Shown here: positions 46,836-57,491 of the stretch, piece by piece
Numbering within the stretch: the stretch's first letter is position 1
Layout: each line of letters begins with the position of its first letter
Assembly (NCBI RefSeq): GCF_002878395.1
Contig: NC_061115.1
Span: forward strand, 88,961,105-89,025,104
Reading direction: 5' to 3'
DNA length: 64,000 nucleotides
Origin: Capsicum annuum
Taxonomy: Eukaryota > Streptophyta > Magnoliopsida > Solanales > Solanaceae
Position numbers and translations under genes: made by a program
Notes under the pieces: model-generated
Database searches by the model: none
Told to the model about the DNA's origin: nothing
What the model saw: the letters and a program-made list of their open reading frames with translations, nothing else

Positions 46836-47570
46836 TGTAATGATCCTTCAGGTCATTTTCTATATTTCTACTTATTTTTTGTGTTAGAGCTTTCCTATTG
46901 CTGCCCCAAGTCATTTATGACTTGTTACAACTGATAGTTTTGTTACCAAGTGGTACATTTGATTCTTATAGTCAATTCACTACTTGGAAGCCTTTGTGGG
47001 TTCAAAATAGCCATAAGGAAAAAACATCAGTCTGACAATATTATACAGTTAATCTCACTATCCTAAGAGCTCTTTAATATCAATTTAGGCTAGGAGGATC
47101 TTTGGTTCTAATTCGGAGGCATCCTAGCTCATTTCAAGCTATTGGTCAGAAGTTATGAAAATAGAAAGGTAGGTGTGGGATCTATATTTCGTAGAAACGA
47201 CCTTTGATGAAAATTTTAAATGCGCCATTTATTTTGGAATAGAGAATTTTATAGGTTAGCATAGTCTGTTGGCATATATGGGATTCTGAATTAATCTTGA
47301 AGGGTTCGGGGAGACCTGGAAATTCCAAGTCTAACTTGGCACTGGTGCACCCTCTAATAGTGATCCATCAATTATGTTTACAGTTTTTTAGTCACTACCA
47401 GTGTTTCAAGAGAGACGCTGGCATCATGATAAGAACATTTCCCAGCCTCAGCACTAGAGTCGGATATGTGGCTACAGGTTATCTTAAAATCAATTACAGA
47501 CCAGGGATGGATACTGTGATCACAGTGCTTCTTTCATGATTTCAACTCCCGGGCACCTATGAAGGGAATA
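46836..47570 (+). repeat. 3' LTR of forward element, truncated
   Basis: Starts TGTAATGATCC and matches the first 700 bases of the LTR at 29395 ('ccccaagtcatttatgactt', 'aggatctttggttctaattc'). It holds repeated 'gtgatcacagtgct'-type motifs near 47515-47535. The remaining 3 kb of the LTR is missing. The frame at 47297-47539 is LTR sequence. Confidence 0.75.
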
Positions 47571-48430
47571 AGTACCCTATTTTAGCCCATTTTTTTGCCA
47601 TTCCTTATCTATTCTAAAGAGACTTAAACCCTAAAGTATGGAAAAGATAGGGTATAGTGATTTAAGATTGTGGGTAATGATTATATATGCGATTTTCCTT
47701 CAAATTTGATAAAATACCTAGGCTTTGAATCCATTAGAACATTTGCTAGGGTGGAGATTCTAGACAACGTATGACTAGAAGGAACTAGTTGTATGTTGTG
47801 ATATAGTTTGGGTTCACCCCTTCGTATGTTGGACAGTGTGATTGGGTTTTCCTTCTACCCTATGTATTCTTGAATATTTTAGCATTCATATGATAGTGTA
47901 CGAGTTGTAAGTTACTAAGTCATACAATGCTATTAGTCTTGTTCAAAGTCTTCTATTTAGGATATGGATTGTAGGGTACTAATCATACCCTAGGGGATGA
48001 TTTGAACCTAAGGGGTCGTATGTTGATCAGTATGGGGCCAAAGGATAAGTCTAGGGTACGCGTTATGGTACATACCCTAGGGTACGGGTCAAAGAGGTGA
48101 ATCGTAAACTCCTAGGTGAAATTTTCAGCTTTTAAGATAAGGATATTTTAGAACTTTCCTTCTCCTAAACCCCTATGACCTATGACTTATAACAATGTTT
48201 GGCCTTTATTCTTCACTTGGACTAGATAAAAGCATTCAAAAACTTCTCAATCATGATTGGGGATAGAACATTCTTAAAGAGTGATACTTAAGGTGTGCTT
48301 TTCACAAATATCTCTTCTATCTTTTTTATTTTCTTTTTCAAATTTCAAATTTATTCCTTTGTCAAATTTCCTAATAAATTCCAATTAGGCGGGGGGACTT
48401 TCTCTCTCTAGAAATGGCATTTCCTCTCAA
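47571..48430 (+). other. LTR-like remnant of another family
   Basis: No coding signal. 47880-48120 contains many 'gggtacg', 'cataccctaggg' and 'gtacgagttgtaag' repeats, then 'ggatattttagaactttcc' near 48140. This order (short repeats followed by that phrase and an AT-rich leader) resembles the promoter half of the LTR at 32362-34648 read on the other strand, but the motifs differ. It may be a fragment of a related LTR. Ends not determined. Confidence 0.4.
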
Positions 48431-48649
48431 CTATTGCTAAAATAGTTAGAAAAACAAAGATCGGAGGAAGGGGTCAGCAGATCCAAAGTAGATATCAAAC
48501 CACAAATATTTTGAAGAAGGGTATTCCACAATAACAAGACATGAGGAAAAAAAATATTTGGATGAACTGCATGGTATTCTCTCATTTCTAGTTGAATCTG
48601 GGAGTATAGGTACTTCAGCGGAGTGCTGACATAGCTCATCCTCAACAGG

Positions 48650-49690
48650 AACGAAAAAATGGGTGGATATAGTAGAAAAAGAACCAAATCACCAGTCGGG
48701 TAAGGAACCAAACCCTAAATCGTCTTCACCTAATATGTGGAGCTAGAAAGTGAGACGGGGATCAACATATAAGGTCTTTGATTTGTAAGGAAGGGACCCA
48801 CAAAGCCCAAGGGTTAAAATTACTATAGAAGATTTGCAAGAGGAAATTGAATTTTGGGGTAATGTAGAGATATGTTATGTGATGCCGTCTAATCCTTCCC
48901 AAAATGTGATGGATGGATATCTTAATCATATCTAGAATTATAGAGGAGTTTAGAAAATCACTGAAGTGCATAAAAGGGGTGTTCTTTTTCATATTTTCCA
49001 CTTATAAGGAGAAATATAAAGTAATAGATGAAGGATTAGTAATGTTTAATCGTAAACCAATAGTGGGGAAGGCATGGACACAAGATATTGATGTGTCAAT
49101 GAAGATGGTGAATATAGTCCCTATTTTGATCAGACTACCCAGATTAAGTATAAAGAATTGGGGAAAGAGTACTTTAACTGGAATTGCAGGATTAATTGGA
49201 AAACTGTTAAAGGCGGATAGTAAGACGATAAACAAAGAGAGAATGACATATGCTTGTGTCCTTGTAGAGATTCCACTGGACTAGGCATACCAAATAGAAG
49301 TAATTTTTAAAGACGAAAATGGTAGAGTTGTTAATCAGGTGGTGGAATATGAGTGGAAACCATTTATGTGCTCGAAATGCAAAAATTTTTGTCACGAGGT
49401 GTCACAATGTAGAAGATAGCAGAGAGAAAAAGTATCGAAAAAGCCTATAGAGGATGAGGGGAAGAAATAAGAACCTCCTCCACCAGCTCAACAAGCACGG
49501 CATAAGTAATAAGGACTGAGAAAGAGAGGCCATGACGAGGCTCTCCTAGTAAAAAAATAAAAGGTGCCAAAGACTAGCATCATTTCAGCTAATAGATATG
49601 GTAAATTGATAGAGAAAACAATGGGTACAACAGGAAATGTATCTGGTATGGGAAATAAGGTGAACTGTCAAGACCCTGGGAAAGTAAGAA
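48650..49690 (+). pseudogene. LINE ORF1: DUF4283 domain and CCHC knuckle, broken
   Basis: ORF1 binds element RNA. From about 48800 the frame reads 'ITIEDLQEEIEFWGNVEICYV', shifts, and is open 48913-49284 (123 codons): 'ISRIIEEFRKSLKCIKGVFF', 'VMFNRKPIVGKAWTQDIDVS', 'VPILIRLPRLSIKNWG', 'MTYACVLVEIPLD'. This is the DUF4283 pattern in order. The knuckle 'CSKCKNFCHEVSQC' at 49367-49408 keeps all four ligands. A Lys/Pro-rich tail follows to about 49690. Confidence 0.87.
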
Positions 49691-49699
49691 GATGAAATA

Positions 49700-50480
49700 C
49701 ACCTCCCCCAAGGATTGTTTTAGATGTTTTAACGTGAGGGGACTGAACAAGCTTACCAAACAATGAGAGATGCAGATATTTTTGTATCTATCTAAAGTGA
49801 ACTTGTTTTACCTCCTAGAGAAAAAGATTAAAATAAATCATGAACATAGTTCCTATCTTAATCATTGTGCTAGTTAGTCATTCACTACAAATATGTGTAT
49901 TCATAAAGATGGTAGGATATGGATGGTGTGGAACCCAGTGGTCCATATCGTGACTATTAAAGGTGCAAATGATCTATTAAGTCATAGTTTGGTTGATGAC
50001 AAAGTGACTGGAACAAAGTTTCATGAGACCATGATTTATAGCTTTAATGACCAAGATCTAAGGAGAATTTTATGTACTAACATTATGTCTATTAGTGGAA
50101 AAATTAGTAGACCATGGGTGGTTCTTAACGTGTTCAATTATGTTCTAAAGAAGAAGGAAAGAATAGGTAGACCTGTAGCTATGGCAAAAATAAGTGTTTT
50201 CAAATTATGTGTGGGACAATGCGGATTGCATGATATCAGTTCTACATAATCTTTTTATACATCGAGTAATAAACAACAAGGAGACACTAGAGTCTACAAC
50301 AAAATTGATAAGGTGCTGGTGAAAAATGAGTGGGTATCAAACTTGCTAACATCAATAGCTTGTTTCCTTCAAGAATGGTTATATGGCCATTGCCCAGTGC
50401 TGGTCCATTGGGATGAACACAACATGCCAAGTAAAATCAATTTAGATACTTTAACATGTAGAGCTTAGCACTAGACTTTA
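49700..50480 (+). pseudogene. LINE ORF2: apurinic-type endonuclease, broken
   Basis: Starts 'CFNVRGLNKLTKQ' near 49712, the usual LINE endonuclease opening (the Asn of 'NVRGLN'). Open 49893-50249: 'DGRIWMVWNPVVHIVTI', 'IYSFNDQDLRRI', 'RPWVVLNVFNYVL' and 'ERIGRPV'. In active enzymes the last pair would be 'GDFN', so the catalytic Asp is lost here ('LNVFN'). Then 'KNGYMAIAQCW' near 50370-50400 in a shifted frame, where 'DHCP' would be expected. The enzyme nicks target DNA. Confidence 0.82.
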
Positions 50481-52060
50481 TATGACAAATAAAGAGTAGC
50501 TGGGATAAAGGAATAGTAGAAAGGAGAATTTTCCAAGTGGTGGGTAAACTGAATAGACTAAAATTAGTCATTAAGAAGCTTAATAGGGAAAAATTTAGTG
50601 CTATTAAAAATAAGGCTGCCAAAGCAATGGAACTCTTGTTGAATTTTCAAGCAAGAATACAACAATCCCCAAGTATAGAGTTGTTTAATAATTTGATGCA
50701 ATTGGCTAAACAATGTGAAAAACTGCAAAAAGAAAAATATCAGTACCTATACCAAAAATATAAAGTAAAGTGGCTATAAGAGGGGGACTAAAATACTCCA
50801 TTCTTTCATAGGTATTTAAAGGCCAGAATGAATAAGAATAGAATTTTGTCAATTAAGAACAGTTGAGGGGATACAAAAACAAACATGGAAGATATAAGTA
50901 GAGCTTTAATTAAATATTACACTAAGCTACTTATCACAAAATTAATGAGAGACAGCCAGCTAATAGCAGAATTATTAGAAGAGGAGTTGTGGTATCGGAT
51001 GAACAATGTAGAATACTAGTACAGAAGATCACTATAGAGGAGATTAAATTAATGTTATGGGGAATTGAAGGAAATAAAGCCTCGTGGCCTGATGGTTAAG
51101 GAAGAAAACTTTTAAATAATAGTTGGGAGATAGTAGGGAGATATGGGCAAGGCTTAAATGATACAGTGATCATACTGTTCCCAGAAGGACGTCATTCAGA
51201 GACATTAGACCAATTTCATGTTGTAACACACTATACAAGGTGATATCGAAAGTACTATGTAATATACTGAATAAGGTGCTTCCTACTATTATATCATTGA
51301 CACAAAGTGCTTTTGTAACAGGAAGAACAATAGTTTAGAATATATTTATCTGTCAGGACTTGGTGAGGCTGTATAATAGGAAAACGACAATAAAAAGTTG
51401 CATCATTAAAATTCATCTAAGAAAATCATATGACACAGTCGAATGGGGGTTTGTACAAGAGATGTTGTATAGCTTGAACTTTCCATTTCTTTTTATTATA
51501 ATCCTAATGGAGTGTATTACATCTAAAAATTATACCCTTGACCTAAATGGTGGTGTTTCTAGAGAGATCAAAGGGAAAAAGGCTGTGAAAAGGGGACCTA
51601 ATATCCCCTTTGGTTTTTGTGATCTGTATGGAAGTTTTCTCAAGGAGGAGGGACTGGATCTGATCAAGAGGGATTTTCATTCCACATCAAGTGCATAAAT
51701 ATGAGATTTAAAGGAGAGATTATATGCTTCTATTTTGTAAAGGAGAATTTGAATCACGAGTACTTATGCTTCGTGGATTGAAGACTTTCTTGATTGTATC
51801 TGGTTTGTGTAAAAGTGCTAGCAAATCATGTATTTTCTCTATAAATATAGATACTCAGGTACTTGAGAATATAAAAAAGCTAACTGGGTACACAACTAGT
51901 GCATTGCTATTTAAATATCTAGGGGTCCCAATATCAGCAAAAAAGCTCTCATCAATGGATTGTGAAGGTTTATTGGACAAGATGACCAGCAGAATCAAAA
52001 CATGGGGAACCAGGAACTTATCTTATGTTGGCTGGGTAAAATTAGTCAATTAAGTGCTAA
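50481..52060 (+). pseudogene. LINE ORF2: reverse transcriptase, broken
   Basis: Open 50537-50779 is the helical linker ('LKLVIKKLNREKFSAIKNKA', 'LQKEKYQYLYQKYKVKWL'). RT begins near 51045 ('EIKLMLWGIEGNKASWPDG'), then 'FVTGRTIV' near 51315, 'IKIHLRKSYDTVEWGFVQEM' (51400-51460; the usual 'KIDLRKAYD' catalytic Asp is now His), and open 51724-52053 'MLLFCKGEFESRVLMLRGL', 'FKYLGVPISAKKLSSMDC', 'KTWGTRNLSYVGW'. The FADD box before 'LLLF' is lost (near 51715). Confidence 0.87.
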
Positions 52061-52534
52061 TGCACATACATTCATATTAGTCTTCTATATTCTTATTACC
52101 AAAGAAGGTGTTAAAAGGTATTACAATAGTTTGTAGGAATTTCCTATGCAGTGGAGTAGTGCACAAAAATAAATCCCTTTTATTAGCATGGGATATGGTA
52201 TACAAAGCAAAAAAAAGGGTGTACTGAACATAGTTTATAATATTATGTGGAATAAGGCTGCAACTGCAAAGTATATCTGGAGTTTGGCGTGCGAAGCTGA
52301 TAACCTTTGGGTGAAATGGGTAGATTATGTATATATAAAGGGTATAAATTTATGGCAATATCAACCACCTTAAGATTATTGTTGGTGTTAAAGGAAGATC
52401 TGTTCTGTTAAAGAGAAATTTTAGGGTGGACACATATGGGATCACTGGCTAACTGTAGGTGGTAAGTACACCATTCATAATGGCTACTGCTGGAGGAAAG
52501 GGCTAGAAATTAATGTCCTTGGTGGAGGTATATC
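52061..52534 (+). pseudogene. LINE ORF2 C-terminal region (zf-RVT-like), cut
   Basis: Open 52188-52373: 'MGYGIQSKKKGVLNIVYNIM', 'AATAKYIWSLACEADNLWVK', 'INLWQYQPP', which follows the plant LINE C-terminal pattern. Then 'WLTVGGKYTIHNGY' (52445-52490). The frame ends at the Ogre LTR start at 52535. Confidence 0.8.
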
Positions 52535-54540
52535 TGTCACGCCCCGTTTTAACTTCAAAAAGATTCAATTTTAGGTTTCGAAAGGGTTTTTATTATCAAA
52601 GTGACAAAATATTAAAAATTTGTTTTGAAAAAGAATTATTAATATTTTTTATTCAGAGTCGCCACTTGGCATAAATCAAGTGTGCCAAGTCACCATTGGA
52701 AATCCTTTTCAAAATAGTTTGACTCTTTTAAACTGATCCACGAATAAAGATTCCGACTAAGGAATTCTGTTGACCGAGGGGAAGGTGTATGGTGGAGCAT
52801 ATCGACTAATTTGACATCACGAATGTATAAACCAGACAAAAACACATAAAACAATCAATCAAACACACCAAAACAAATCAAATCCAAAATATAGTGTTCA
52901 GTCCAATTATACAGTCGAAAAATAGAAATAATGCGAAAATATAAATCCTGCTAAGCTAATCCTAAAGCTACGCTCCAATGCCTTACCCAATGCCTCGGAC
53001 CTTGATCAGGAGACTCCTTTGCATGTATGATACTTCGAGGCATTCCCTGATGAATAAGTATAATATAATCTCGAGGCATTCCCCGACGAATGAATATATC
53101 TTCAAATCTTGCACGATAAAGTAGAAAGAACTATTCATACGAACATTCAAACATTCAACAAAACACCATTCCTAAAATTTGCCTACCTAACTTAGCATTT
53201 GCCTACTGGTTTCGGTTTATCATAATTCCAACAAATTCAATATAATCAAAGATCCAAAAATTATAACACGAATTCACTTCATCATGTTTAAACCCTCCCT
53301 AAATTCCTTTTAACACATGAACTTTAACATGAAAATAGTTATCAAGCCATATCAACATTGATTTCATACCAACAAGTAGCTATTCAAATGAACAACACCA
53401 AGTATCAAGAAAATTCTCAAGCAGTCATGATCAAACATATAATGTTAATAAGAGAGTAGAGTCGAGAATTGGACCTCAAAAGATTTTGATTAACTTGAAA
53501 AGAAATATGAGAACCGCTCCGAGAACCTCAACGAACACTGAAATCTCAACTATAAATCAATTCGATCACAAAAATCCCTCAAAATCCAATTTGAAAAGAG
53601 AACGCATGAAGGACAGTGAACGAATTCTAACTTGGTATTGAGAAACGGAGACACAAAATAGACCACAACAAACCCACTGAGATGAACAATGTTTCCACTA
53701 CTCCGATAAGCTCGGAAAACAGCAGATATCGATGAACTAGGCTGATTTTGGTGATTTTAATGTTTTCAGGCCAAATTCATCTAGAAAGCCCAAAAAATTA
53801 AGGACATTTCTGGGAATTTTCAAAACTATGGTGATTTTAAAACCCGTGGAATACGACAAGGACCAATATAATTGGTTCGGGTGAACCTCAGTCTATTTTG
53901 ATGTTCTCCGACGATTGTGTATCTAGACCAGTAACCAGACGCAACCTCTACCTTCCCTTTCGATTCTCACCTCTATCTCTAACTCAATTTCACTCTCTCT
54001 TCCCCTCTGATTCTCCAATATCTCTTACATTTGTGTGCTTTAGGTGTGTGTATCAATGTCCTATGATAAAGAAAAATGAAGTCTCCGGTAGCAAATGTAA
54101 CATTGAAGATGATGGTGAGAATGAAAATGGAGGGAGTGTATGTGATGAGCGTGATTTGGTTGTGTGCGTAATATGATGAAGAAGAATCCAAAAAGACCAT
54201 CAGCAAGAAAAATCCAATCCCCCTATATACGTGCACTGTGTGTATATAAATACCCAAAAGGAATATGTCCTTTTTTTATAGTGGTAGGGCCTCTTTCTAT
54301 TTCTGTGTTATATGGTACCCAAAAAGGGATCCAATGATTATCCTCCCTTCTTTGTGATTTTTGGTTAAGAGTAATAAAAAACATGTGAGGAGGGGGTGTA
54401 AGGTAGTGGTTAGGATGAGATAATTTTAGTTAGGGAGTTTGTTATTTTTTGTTCTTTCATAGAGAATTATGGAATGGTTGGAGTGCGTGGTAAAATGGGA
54501 TAAGATAATAAAAATAAATTTTTAACAGGAAAAAATTACA
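52535..54540 (-). repeat. 3' LTR of the Ogre/Tat element (2.0 kb)
   Basis: Top strand starts TGTCACGCCCCG and ends 'gaaaaaattaca'; the next bases 'tgtctacatcatgcccct' are the reverse complement of a G-rich tract. 'agtcgccacttgg' at about 52658-52670 is a phrase I associate with Tat-type LTRs. The open frames 53898-54176 (forward) and 53979-54257 (reverse) are LTR sequence without family features. A (T)ATATACAC-type core promoter may lie near 54240. Confidence 0.75.
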
Positions 54541-54560
54541 TGTCTACATCATGCCCCTAT
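54541..54560 (-). other. Probable polypurine tract
   Basis: Reverse strand 'ataggggcatgatgtagaca' just before the LTR start TGTAATTTTTTCC. G-rich core at 54553-54559. Confidence 0.55.
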
Positions 54561-54894
54561 GAATGTAAACACAGTGTGTTTTAATACAAAGAAATAGACA
54601 ACGTGACAGAATTTTGTCCCGATCATTATTTGAAGAAAGAAATAGAAGGAAGAAGGACAATCGCATCTTGGCTTAGGACACTCCTACCTACCCAAGTTAT
54701 GTGGGAATCGAGTGACAGGTATCTTAAAGGATTAGAAGAAGGTGGAAAATACTTAGTTGGAGAGTCGAGTGAGGTCCCGTTGAGGTACCGATCCGAGGCT
54801 CTGTTATTACATCAAAAATGAAAAATTACAAGTTAAAACATAAGTGAAATTTCTAAAACTCTATCTATGCAGCTTTTCTTACCTCTTGACTCAC

Positions 54895-55300
54895 TACTTC
54901 ATTATCATATTCTTCAGACGAGCTCCTTACTTGAAATTTATTCAATTTGTTGCTAGACTTTCAATTTCCTCACCCTACTCTTCAGGTGGGCTCCTGACTT
55001 GCTATTTTTTAATTTGTTGACTTTGAATTTATTCACATTGTTGCTTTACTTTAAAGTTCTTCACCTTGTTGCTTGACTTTTAACTTCTTGACCTTGTTGC
55101 ATGACTTCAAATCTCTTAACCTCGTTACGTGACTTTCAATTTTATCACCCTATTCTTCAGGCGGGCTGCTGACTTTCAATTTTCATTAGTCTATTCATCA
55201 TGCGGGCTCTTGACTTTCAATTTCATCACCTTGTTCTTCAGGTGGGCTCCTGAATTTACATTTTATCGCCCTATTATTCAGGCGGGCTCCTGAAATCAAA
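54895..55300 (-). repeat. Degenerate tandem array, about 41-bp unit with a shorter sub-array
   Basis: 'ttcaggcgggctcctga' or variants recur near 54912, 54981, 55155, 55195, 55236 and 55276; the last four are spaced 40-41 bases. Between 55020 and 55140 a related shorter unit with 'cttgttgcttgactt' takes over, with a spacing near 30. Confidence 0.75.
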
Positions 55301-55384
55301 ATCAAAGCTAATACAAAAATTATCTCAAATGAAGATAATGATAAAGAAAAATTTCATTCATTCATTTTTTGTTGAAAGTAGTAT

Positions 55385-55912
55385 CCCATTTGCGAAGAGG
55401 GTCTTGAACATAAAGTAAATTCCCATTTTCTAGGAAGGTCCTGAACAGAAAGTAAAATTTCATTTTTCAGGAAGGTCCTAAACATAAAGTAAATGCCCAT
55501 TTTCCAAGAGGATCCTGAACATAAAGAAAAATCCTATTTTCCAGGAGGGTCCTGAACAAAAAGTAAAATCCTATTTTCCAGGAGGGTCCTGAACAGAAAG
55601 TAAAATCTCATTTTTTAGGAGGGTCCTGAACATAAAGTAAATTTCTATTTTTCAGGAGGGTCCTGAACATAAAGTAAATTACCATTTTTCATGAGGGTCC
55701 TGAACAAAAATTAAAGTTCCATTCTCCAGGAGGGTCCTAAATAGAAAGTAAAATCCCACATTTCAGGAGGGTCTTGAATAGAAAGTAAAGTTCCATTTTC
55801 CAGGAGGGTCCTGAACATAAAGTAAAATCTCATTTTTTAGAAGGGTCCTGAACATAAAGTAAAATCCCATTTTTAAGAGGGTCCTGAGAAAAAAGTAAAG
55901 TCCCAAGGATGT
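55385..55912 (-). repeat. Regular 37-bp tandem array, 14 units
   Basis: 'gtcctgaac' or a one-base variant recurs at 55401, 55438, 55475, 55512, 55549, 55586, 55623, 55660, 55697, 55734, 55771, 55808, 55845 and 55881, thirteen intervals of 37 (last 36). A unit reads 'gggtcctgaacataaagtaa' then 'aatcccattttccagga'. Units differ by a few bases each. Confidence 0.93.
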
Positions 55913-56639
55913 ATTTTTCCAATGGTAACTGAATTAAGTTAAGTGAATTTGCCCCTGTTTCAACAAAGAACATTTTTCAGTTAAAAAATTAGTGGTGGTT
56001 TGCATCACTTGGCTTCCCAGGCATCTTCTCCAACCGTTGTTCCTTTCACCTTTGTTTTTGATCGATGAAACTTGGCACTGTCTTATCGCTTCATTGACCC
56101 AGATAAAGATTGAGTGAAATAAGTTCGGACTCAAACAATGAGTTTCCATTTTATCATGCCTCTAAGATACACCCTTTTCTAAGTCTAAAAACTCCCACGA
56201 ATCCAGCAGCCTATCGGTTGATAGGGTTCATTTTCTTTGTTTTTGAATTACGATCATATTTCTTTCATTTTCTGGTCCTTGGATTTTCCTCATACAATTG
56301 AAAAGACTGGTAGCAAGTTTTGAAATCCTTTCTCCCTTGTTTTGACAGACTTGACTTAAAATGTAAAGAAATGTAAAAGACTTGATAAATGACATAAATG
56401 ACAAAAATATGAATGTGTAAATGAAAGAAAAAGGCAATGTCCTTTATTCAAAAATAAAACTTATCTGAATACGGCAACCAACTCCAATGAGTATGACATG
56501 CATTTTGGATTAAGTTGCCTGATCTCCCTAACAAGACTTCCCATTTGTTGTTGAGTTCGTGCCTTTTCCTTAGGCCTTCTTCTTCAAACCCATTTGACTC
56601 GTAAAACCCATTCAATTGATGACATCTTGCTATATTTTT

Positions 56640-56885
56640 GTCAATGAGCCTCTTTCCTTTTTATTTCCCTCAAACTTTCTATCATCTTACGGTGCCCGTA
56701 GGGTTTTCACCAATAAGACTCTCTCATTTCTTATCTCCCTCAAATCACCATCGCTTTATGGTTCCCGTGAAGGTTTTCACCAATAAGACTCTCTCATTTT
56801 TATTTCTGTCAACTCACTATCGCCTTATGGTGCCGGCGAGGGTTTTTACGTATAAGACTCTCTCATTTTTATTTCTCTCCTGATT
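56640..56885 (-). repeat. 70-bp tandem array, about 3 units
   Basis: 'gttttcaccaataagactct' recurs at 56703 and 56773, and a variant at 56842, spacing 70 and 69. A partial unit precedes at 56637. It lies nearer to pol than the other two arrays. Confidence 0.88.
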
Positions 56886-57491
56886 CCTTATGTTGAGGAA
56901 GACAAGTATTTCCCTAAAATGCGTCATCACATCCATTACATTCTTAGCCTTAACATTCTCAAAGATTGATCTGAAGGTCTTTCTTTGGTTTTCACTTGGC
57001 TTTTTGATAGGGTTATAAAGAAAGGATGGCATAAGGTCCAAATGACACTTGATGTGGGGTAGGACTACAACTTTTGGAATCGACTCAAGCTACAAGAATT
57101 AACTCATGCCCCAATTTTGTAGACTGCATGACTCTAAAATATTTATTTGGTTGGACCGAGCCCTGAATAGGGCATCCTACATATCTCACTCCCAAGAGAG
57201 TAGAATCATGTCGCACGTAGTTCCATCAGCTTGTTCATTGTTTTGATTTGATTTTTCTCTTTTTTTCTTTTATTTCTTGAAATCTTTCTTTTATTATTAT
57301 TTTCATGGACATTTATCTTTGATTCTATTTTGATTTCAAAAGAGGGATATGAAAGAAAAATAAAACTAAGCTCAAACGGGGTAAAAAAAGGATGACACTA
57401 TGTTTAGATAGCAGAATGAAATGCCTTTATCATACCAATATTCAAGAACACAAGTACTAAACATGCAATAGAAGCAACATAGGATATAATA

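Larger units (their letters stand above)
48440..52534 (+). mobile_element. LINE (L1-type non-LTR retrotransposon), 3'-truncated by an LTR element
   Basis: ORF1 with DUF4283 and a CCHC knuckle, then endonuclease, reverse transcriptase and the C-terminal zinc-ribbon-like region, all forward and in normal L1 order. The 3' end is missing because the Ogre LTR starts at 52535. The 5' limit near 48440 is approximate. Many stops and frameshifts show it is dead. Confidence 0.9.
54561..57491 (-). other. Ogre/Tat 3' untranslated region with tandem arrays
   Basis: About 2.9 kb with no coding signal between the pol stop (57492) and the purine tract. It contains three arrays listed separately, and two copies of a degenerate segment of the type 'cctacgtatctc...gtagttc' (near 54660-54770 and 57165-57235, the second much clearer). 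The open frames at 54603-54821, 55934-56437 and 56638-57041 fall in this region and reflect the repeats, not genes. Confidence 0.7.

Noticed and set aside
53898..54257. Overlapping forward and reverse open frames of 92 codons as host genes
   Set aside because: Both fall within the Ogre LTR, overlap each other and lack any protein-family feature.
55385..55912. Regular direct repeats resembling a CRISPR array
   Set aside because: Units are contiguous 37-mers without unique spacers, sit in the 3' untranslated region of a plant Ogre element, and no cas genes exist.
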